Source: Mycolicibacterium hippocampi
GTDB taxonomy: Bacteria > Actinomycetota > Actinomycetes > Mycobacteriales > Mycobacteriaceae
Reading direction: 5' to 3'
NCBI RefSeq assembly: GCF_010723735.1
Contig: NZ_BLLB01000002.1
Location: 5,270,001 to 5,334,000 of the forward strand
Length of the DNA: 64,000 nucleotides
Made by a program: the position numbers and the translations under genes
Part shown: piece after piece, positions 59,456 through 64,000 of the stretch
Layout: each line of letters starts with the position of its first letter
Numbering within the stretch: the first letter of the stretch is position 1
The notes under the pieces: model-generated
The model's database searches: none
Seen by the model: only the letters and a program-made list of their open reading frames with translations
Told to the model about the DNA's origin: nothing

Positions 59456-59489
59456 GTTTCCGTGGCCAACACAGATAGGAGAACCGACA

Positions 59490-59660
59490 ATGGGTCAACC
59501 GAATCCGGACAAAAGCGAACCCGACGTCGAGTCTGACGACAAGGTCGCGAGCTCACGGGCCAACGACGGGGAAGACGGCGCCTACGTGGGCCAGACTTTC
59601 TCCGACGACGACTTCGATGCCGAAGAGAGCGGCGCGGAGGCACGCAGCCAGGACGGGTGA
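59490..59660 (+). CDS. Small acidic hydrophilic stress-type protein
   Basis: 56 residues, Asp/Glu/Ser rich, no hydrophobic core, probably disordered. The ATG at 59490 has AGGAG 7 nt upstream. A SigF-like promoter precedes it. Similar in character to the proteins at 31530 and 17850. No function known. Convergent with the 59665 gene, 4 bp between stops. Confidence 0.65.
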   Translation: MGQPNPDKSEPDVESDDKVASSRANDGEDGAYVGQTFSDDDFDAEESGAEARSQDG

Positions 59661-59664
59661 TCCG

Positions 59665-60033
59665 TCAGTCGTCCTCCCACGGTGGGGTGTCGTCCATCTT
59701 GTCGTAGTACTTGGCCAGGTGGCTTTTCACCCGGTCGATGTCCTTCTTTGGGAGGTCCACCCCGCCGCGGGAGCCCTGCATCACCGCCGCGGCAGCGATG
59801 ACGCCACGCGGAACAGCTCTCAACTCACCGTCGACGACATCGGCGATCAACAGCTTGTACGCGGTGAAATTGTCCTTTTTCTCGTTGTCGTACCACACGT
59901 GCGCCTCGCGGTACTTCTGGTTGGGCTCGTCGGTGGCGTCAGCCCAGGAACGCACACGCTTCTCCGCGGCGCTGCCATCCCATTCGCGATCGCGGTCAGC
60001 CACGGGTAGATTTTGAAATGCAGTCACTGACAT
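59665..60033 (-). CDS. Conserved hypothetical protein
   Basis: 122 residues, soluble. The end (RVKSHLAKYYDKMDDTPPWED) resembles the short helix and PPWE tail seen in phage-related and actinobacterial hypothetical proteins. The core (NFTAYKLLIADVVDGELRAVPRGVIAAAAVM) is compact alpha/beta. ATG at 60033 with GGAG upstream. It follows the small Rho-N-like gene by 25 bp, and the two probably form an operon. No function can be assigned. Confidence 0.7.
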   Translation of the reverse strand: MSVTAFQNLPVADRDREWDGSAAEKRVRSWADATDEPNQKYREAHVWYDNEKKDNFTAYKLLIADVVDGELRAVPRGVIAAAAVMQGSRGGVDLPKKDIDRVKSHLAKYYDKMDDTPPWEDD

Positions 60034-60058
60034 GGGATCTCCTAACCTCGACTTCTGT

Positions 60059-60229
60059 TCAGGAGTAGCGCAACTTGAAGATCAGGTCTTCCTTGCTCAG
60101 CGTGGAATATCCCGTCATGCCGAGTTCTTTCGCCCGACTCTTCAGCTGACGCACGGTCCAGTTGTAGTACGAACTGGAATCTGCGCCGCGCCGGCCGGCC
60201 ACCGGCCTGGTACGGGTGGCAGGTGCCAT
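60059..60229 (-). CDS. Small Rho-N/SAP-like domain protein
   Basis: 56 residues, read directly from the minus strand. A basic N-terminus (APATRTRPVAGRRG) is followed by YYNWTVRQLKSRAKELGMTGYSTLSKEDLIFKLR, the helix-extended-helix pattern of Rho N-terminal or SAP domains, which bind nucleic acid. The ATG at 60229 has AGGAGG 8 nt upstream; a nearer ATG at 60235 is too close to it. It is followed by the 59665 gene. DNA or RNA binding is inferred. Confidence 0.65.
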   Translation of the reverse strand: MAPATRTRPVAGRRGADSSSYYNWTVRQLKSRAKELGMTGYSTLSKEDLIFKLRYS

Positions 60230-60420
60230 GACCATGACCTCCTATGTTCGAATCCAGTCCCCGTAGAGTGCCCGACACACGAACTACCAAAACCGCAGCG
60301 CCGACGGCCCCACTGACCAGCAGCGATGAACACTCCGACAGGTTTCAGCTCGGGGCCTTCGGGTACGCCACCCACTCGAGGAGGTCCGTATGAGTGCGCC
60401 GACGACCGGTTCGGTTCGGC

Positions 60421-60930
60421 ATGGGTGAGCACGAGAACCCGCAGGGCACCGCAGCTTTCGAGAGCCTGGTGTCGCTGCTCGACTACCCGATGTTCATCGT
60501 CACCACCAGGGCAGGCGACCAGCAAGCCGGGTGCCTGGTCGGCTTCAGCTCACAGACCAGCATCAACCCGCCGCGTTTCCTGGTCGGGCTGTCCCGTCGA
60601 AACCACACCTTCACGGTGGCCGCCGAGGCCACCCACCTGGCCGTGCACGTGCTGCCGCGCGACGAACTGCCGGTGGCACGACTGTTCGGCGGTGAGACGG
60701 GCGACGAGACCGACAAGTTCGCCCGATGCACGTGGCACCCGGGACCGGAGGGGCTGCCGATACTGGACGCGGCCGAGTCGTGGTTCGCCGGCAAGATCAC
60801 CCACCGCTTCGACGTCGGCGACCATGTCGGGCACCTGCTGGAGCCGATGGCAGGCAGCGCGCCCGACGACCTGCGCGAACTCATCAGCTTCTCCGATGTC
60901 CGCGACGTCGATCCCGGACACGACGCATGA
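60421..60930 (+). CDS. Flavin reductase-like (split-barrel FMN-binding) protein
   Basis: 169 residues of the flavin reductase/HpaC-like family: DYPMFIVTTRAGDQQAGCLVGFSSQTSINPPRFLVGLSRRN is the typical flavin-binding core. It supplies reduced flavin or acts as an NAD(P)H:flavin oxidoreductase. ATG at 60421 has no strong ribosome site; an in-frame start at 60394 is the alternative. It overlaps the next gene by 4 bp (ATGA), so its partner is probably the RibD-like reductase. Confidence 0.8.
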   Translation: MGEHENPQGTAAFESLVSLLDYPMFIVTTRAGDQQAGCLVGFSSQTSINPPRFLVGLSRRNHTFTVAAEATHLAVHVLPRDELPVARLFGGETGDETDKFARCTWHPGPEGLPILDAAESWFAGKITHRFDVGDHVGHLLEPMAGSAPDDLRELISFSDVRDVDPGHDA

Positions 60931-61643
60931 CCGAGGTGGGACGGGTCGACGCCGGCAGCGCCGTCGAGGACCACGGTTACCGGCCCGCACCCGACGGCGT
61001 GCGGGCCAACATGATCTTCAGCGCCGACGGTGCCGCGGCGTTCCAGGACCGCGCCGGGCCGCTGTCGTGTCCCGCTGATCAACGACTACTGGTGGCTCTG
61101 CGCGCCTACGCCGACGTAGTGCTCGTCGGGGCGGGAACGGCGCGCGCCGAACGCTACGGACCGGTCCGACTGTCCCCCGCCCACCGTGAACAACGCATCG
61201 CGCTCGGACTCTCCGAGCAACCACCGCCGATCGCCGTGGTCTCTCAATCGGGAAAGCTGCCCGACACCATGTTCGGGTCGGCGCCGCCGTTGCTGATCAC
61301 CAGCGCCCGTAGCGCTCGTGACAATCCCGAGGTACAGGCGACACCGTGTCAGGTCCTCACCTGCGGCGAGGACGCCGTGGACATCCCCGACGCGCTGGCT
61401 CAGCTGCGGGATCGCGGCCTCCGCCGGGTGCTGTGTGAAGGGGGGCCGACCCTGCTCGACGAACTGGTGGGCGCCGATCTGGTCGACGAACTCTGCGTGA
61501 CGCTGGCGCCGAAGCTGGCCGGGAGCCAGCCGCTGGGCCGCGGCACCCCCAGCACCCTGCCCGCTCCCGCCGGGCTGACCCTGCGTCACCTGCTGATCTC
61601 CGAGGACGACTATCTGTTCCTCCGGTACGGACGTCGGCTCTGA
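60927..61643 (+). CDS. RibD C-terminal/dihydrofolate reductase-like protein
   Basis: 238 residues with the RibD reductase fold: RANMIFSADGAAAF, DVVLVGAGTARAERYGP and RRVLCEGGPTLLDELVGADLVDE, which are NADPH- and substrate-binding segments of pyrimidine reductases. It lacks a deaminase domain. Such stand-alone mycobacterial proteins may act in riboflavin or folate metabolism. Start ATG 60927 is translationally coupled to the flavin reductase gene. Confidence 0.85.
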   Translation: MTEVGRVDAGSAVEDHGYRPAPDGVRANMIFSADGAAAFQDRAGPLSCPADQRLLVALRAYADVVLVGAGTARAERYGPVRLSPAHREQRIALGLSEQPPPIAVVSQSGKLPDTMFGSAPPLLITSARSARDNPEVQATPCQVLTCGEDAVDIPDALAQLRDRGLRRVLCEGGPTLLDELVGADLVDELCVTLAPKLAGSQPLGRGTPSTLPAPAGLTLRHLLISEDDYLFLRYGRRL

Positions 61644-61657
61644 CCTGCCTGGGCTGC

Positions 61658-62140
61658 TCACTCGCCGGTGCGCATGCTCAATGGCCAGACCAGCCAGAAG
61701 AGAGTGAACAACGCCAGGGCACAACCACCGGCGACCAGGGCGGCCGGCCGCCCCGCCACCGCCTCGAAGATGATCGTCGTCATCCCGGTCAGCGCCACTC
61801 CGAGGAAGAGCACACCGGTGTAGGCGCAGCGGTGCGCCGCGGCGACCAGCGACACCAGCCGGTGACGGCGGAACAACATCCGGTGCATCGCCACAGGGGC
61901 GATCAGCAGCGCGGTGGACACCACAGCCGCAGCGACGGTCGCCATGTACACCGCCACCATGGTGTCGTCGAGCAGGTCGAAGCGGGCTTGAAACGGCAAC
62001 GTCAGCAGGAAGCCGGTCAGCAGCGCCACCCCCGTCTGCACCACACGCAGTTCCTGCAGCAGGCTGGCCCAGTTGCGGTCCAGCCGTTCGCTGTCGGTCT
62101 CGTTGCGTAGCGGGCCGTCGCCGGGATTCTGGTCGTCCAC
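61658..62140 (-). CDS. DUF6328-type four-helix membrane protein
   Basis: 160 residues. After an acidic N-terminus, the LDRNWASLLQELRVVQTGVALLTGFLLTLPF segment and three more helices match a common actinobacterial membrane family (DUF6328). ATG at 62140. No catalytic residues visible. It is convergent with the RibD-like gene. Confidence 0.75.
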   Translation of the reverse strand: MDDQNPGDGPLRNETDSERLDRNWASLLQELRVVQTGVALLTGFLLTLPFQARFDLLDDTMVAVYMATVAAAVVSTALLIAPVAMHRMLFRRHRLVSLVAAAHRCAYTGVLFLGVALTGMTTIIFEAVAGRPAALVAGGCALALFTLFWLVWPLSMRTGE

Positions 62141-62247
62141 AGGTTGATCTTCGCAGCCGGCAAGGCCACCGTGCGCGACTCGGAAATCTAAGGATCTCCA
62201 CAGGTACCGGCGAGGCGCTTCTCAGGCGGGCACTCCACCGTGGAGCC

Positions 62248-62466
62248 ATGGCTGGTACTTCTCGACGGGCCGCGCTGGCGGCGGTGTTCGTGCTGATGTC
62301 CGCCGTCATGCTCGCCGCCCTGCCCGGCATTCACTCGGTATTGGCGTACTGGGCCGTCTCGGCCGTCGCCATTGCGGGCGCGATCGTCCTGATCGTGGCC
62401 GGAGAATCGGCGTGGGACCGGATGCTCGTCAACGCGCGCGCAGCCGGCGTCGTCGCCCCCTCCTGA
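62248..62466 (+). CDS. Small two-helix membrane protein
   Basis: 72 residues with two hydrophobic helices (about 8-27 and 33-51) and a polar tail (GESAWDRMLVNARAAG). The ATG at 62248 has GTGGAG just upstream. No family recognised. It is followed by a long inverted repeat and then the kdp operon. Confidence 0.6.
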   Translation: MAGTSRRAALAAVFVLMSAVMLAALPGIHSVLAYWAVSAVAIAGAIVLIVAGESAWDRMLVNARAAGVVAPS

Positions 62467-62475
62467 CCCGCACGG

Positions 62476-62533
62476 CGAAATGGGGTTCCGGGCTGTGAAT
62501 CCGCCCGCGTGAGCGACCCTGAACCCCATTTCG
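62476..62533. repeat. Long inverted repeat (type D)
   Basis: CGAAATGGGGTTC (62476-62488) and GAACCCCATTTCG (62521-62533) are perfect 13-bp complements with a 32-nt interior that can extend the stem imperfectly. It begins 9 bp after the stop of the small membrane protein gene. Same architecture as repeats A, B and C. Confidence 0.65.
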
Positions 62534-62683
62534 ACCCCACGCCCCGCAAGGAGGCCGTAAAAACGGCGGCGACGGGCATCAAGAATGCGTCAATGCACAG
62601 CTTGACCGGCTGAAACCGGGCATACGTTGGCGTCCGCAACCGACCAGATCGGGCGGGTGCGTCAACGAAGCGGGAGTGCGCTG

Positions 62684-62776
62684 ATGTCTGTGATGTCCGT
62701 GGCCATCTACGTCGCGCTGACGGTGGCGGTCTTCGCCCTGCTCGGTGCGATCCAGAAGTGGGTCGAGGCCCTGTGA
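62684..62776 (+). CDS. 30-residue hydrophobic peptide ahead of kdpF
   Basis: ATG 62684 with CGGGAG upstream encodes 30 residues: one transmembrane helix (VAIYVALTVAVFALLGAIQ) and an amphipathic end (KWVEAL). Its TGA overlaps the GTG of kdpF (GTGA), so it is translationally coupled to it. It may be a second small subunit or regulator of the Kdp pump. A weak TTGACC-N15-TACGTT promoter candidate lies at 62602-62628. Confidence 0.6.
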   Translation: MSVMSVAIYVALTVAVFALLGAIQKWVEAL

Positions 62777-62859
62777 TCCAGAACGCCGTCGGCCTCGCGC
62801 TCGCCGTCCTGATCGCGGTGTTCGTGTTCGCCGCGTTGCTGTTCCCGGAGAAGTTCTAG
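62773..62859 (+). CDS. kdpF: K+-transporting ATPase subunit KdpF
   Basis: 28 residues, one membrane helix ending in AALLFPEKF, the same end I recall for M. tuberculosis KdpF. It stabilises the KdpFABC complex, the high-affinity potassium pump. GTG start at 62773. Its stop shares a base with the kdpA GTG (TAGTG). Confidence 0.85.
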   Translation: MIQNAVGLALAVLIAVFVFAALLFPEKF

Positions 62860-64000
62860 TGGGCACCACTGCGGCCGGCATCCTCTTCGCCGCTTCCCTG
62901 GTCGTCGCGCTGGCCGCAGTGCACGTGCCCCTTGGTGACTACATGTACCGGGTCTACGCCTCTACCAGGGAGTCTCGCGCCGAAGGGCTGATCTACCGGA
63001 TCATCGGCGCCGACCCCAGAGCCGAGCAGACATGGGGGGCCTATGCACGCAGCGTGCTCGCCTTCTCGGCGGTCAGCATCCTGTTCCTGTTCGGCTTCCA
63101 GCTGCTGCAGGGCAGGCTGCCGCTCCACCTGGACGACCCTGCCATCGAGATGACCCCCGCGCTGGCCTGGAACACCGCGGTCAGCTTTGTCACCAACACC
63201 AACTGGCAGGCCTACGCCGGGGAATCCACCCAGGGCCATCTGGTGCAGATGGCGGGGTTGACGGTGCAGAACTTCGTCTCGTCCGCCGTCGGCATGGCGG
63301 TGGCGATCGCGTTCGTCCGCGGCCTGGCCCGACGCAGCACCGGCGAGCTGGGCAATTTCTGGGTCGACCTGGTGCGCGGAGTCATCCGGATCCTGTTGCC
63401 GCTGTCGGTCATTGCTGCGGTCATCCTGATCTCGGGCGGCGTGGTCCAGAACTTCGTGCTGCACGACCAGATGGTCGGCACGCTCGCCGGCGCGCAGCAG
63501 ACCATCCCCGGCGGCCCGGTGGCCAGCCAGGAAGCCATCAAAGTAATGGGTACCAACGGGGGCGGCTTCTTCAACGCCAACTCGGCCCACCCCTTCGAGA
63601 ACCCCACCGCGTGGACCAACTGGGTGGCGATCTTCCTGCTCGCGATGATCGCGTTCTCGCTGCCGCGGACATTCGGCCGGATGGTCGAAAGCCGCAGGCA
63701 AGGACTGGCGATCGTGGCCGTGATGGCCTTCATCGCCACGCTCAGCGTCAGCCTGACGATGCTGTTCCAACTGCAGCACCACGGCACCGTGCCCACCGCC
63801 GTCGGCGCATCGATGGAGGGTGTCGAACAGCGCTTCGGAGTGGCGAACTCAGCGGTGTTCGCGGCCGCCACCACGCTGACATCCACCGGCGCAGTCGACT
63901 CGATGCACGACTCCTACACCAGCCTCGGCGGCCTGATGTTGTTGTTCAACATGCAACTCGGCGAAGTCGCACCGGGCGGTGTGGGCTCGGGGCTCTACGG
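62859..64000 (+). CDS. kdpA: K+-transporting ATPase subunit KdpA, 3' end outside the window
   Basis: The first 380 codons of the potassium-binding channel-like subunit of KdpFABC. GTG start at 62859 directly overlaps the kdpF stop. Selectivity-filter loops of the SKT superfamily are visible: FVTNTNWQAYAGE, VMGTNGGGFFNANSAHP and TTLTSTGAVD. The gene continues past base 64000; kdpB and kdpC should follow. Expression is normally induced by low potassium through KdpDE; no regulator lies in the window. Confidence 0.95.
   Translation, partial: MGTTAAGILFAASLVVALAAVHVPLGDYMYRVYASTRESRAEGLIYRIIGADPRAEQTWGAYARSVLAFSAVSILFLFGFQLLQGRLPLHLDDPAIEMTPALAWNTAVSFVTNTNWQAYAGESTQGHLVQMAGLTVQNFVSSAVGMAVAIAFVRGLARRSTGELGNFWVDLVRGVIRILLPLSVIAAVILISGGVVQNFVLHDQMVGTLAGAQQTIPGGPVASQEAIKVMGTNGGGFFNANSAHPFENPTAWTNWVAIFLLAMIAFSLPRTFGRMVESRRQGLAIVAVMAFIATLSVSLTMLFQLQHHGTVPTAVGASMEGVEQRFGVANSAVFAAATTLTSTGAVDSMHDSYTSLGGLMLLFNMQLGEVAPGGVGSGLY

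Overview
The window is a high-GC actinobacterial chromosome segment that reads as a fast-growing mycobacterium (Mycolicibacterium type). The genes match known mycobacterial families throughout: fadA3/echA9/echA8, lpqV, two patatin-like proteins, an Rv0232/Rv0233-like TetR and R2-like oxidase pair, a UsfY-like protein, kdpF/kdpA and a SigF-subfamily sigma factor. From about 1 to 14.9 kb the order follows the M. tuberculosis Rv1075c-Rv1059 block (recalled from knowledge, not searched). The block is opened by a four-gene polar amino acid/ectoine-type ABC importer (ehuBCDA-like, 7977-11037).

Layout. 1-6.8 kb: SGNH hydrolase, thiolase, Bax-inhibitor-like membrane protein, two crotonases and a membrane alpha/beta hydrolase. 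6.8-15 kb: cysteine dioxygenase with rhodanese, the Ehu importer, LpqV, two patatins, an SRPBCC protein and a reductase-like protein behind a KstR-type operator. 15-22 kb: envelope protein, lipid-carrier thiolase, small secreted protein, and a dctA transporter divergent from its DcuS/DcuR-type two-component system. 22-32 kb: beta-propeller, STAS and CsbD stress proteins, a MerR-controlled aminotransferase, an MFS pump, an orphan SigF-like sigma factor, and cyanase coupled to a formate/nitrite-family channel. 32-47 kb: DUF427, BrkB/YihY, ClC, GNAT, APC permease, P450, SPFH protein, CaCA antiporter, R2lox with TetR, DUF2252, a GT-C-like membrane protein, quinone oxidoreductase and a Ddn-like protein.

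47,441-57,780 is an integrated element of about 10.3 kb. It is bounded by 48-bp direct repeats that are the 3' part of a tRNA gene. It carries a tyrosine integrase, an AlpA/excisionase-like HTH, a DUF3631-type ATPase and a serine resolvase. Its cargo looks like a defence set: an ApeA-like HEPN protein followed by a trypsin-like protease, two other HEPN/DUF5677-like proteins, and a PD-(D/E)XK-like protein. This is the strongest candidate for an undescribed system in the window.

57.8-64 kb returns to chromosomal genes: DoxX, UsfY-like, FMN reductase, small stress proteins (one behind a SigF-like promoter), a flavin reductase coupled to a RibD-like reductase, and the start of the kdp operon. That operon has an additional 30-codon hydrophobic ORF ahead of kdpF. 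Several intergenic gaps hold long inverted repeats with the same architecture but unrelated stems.
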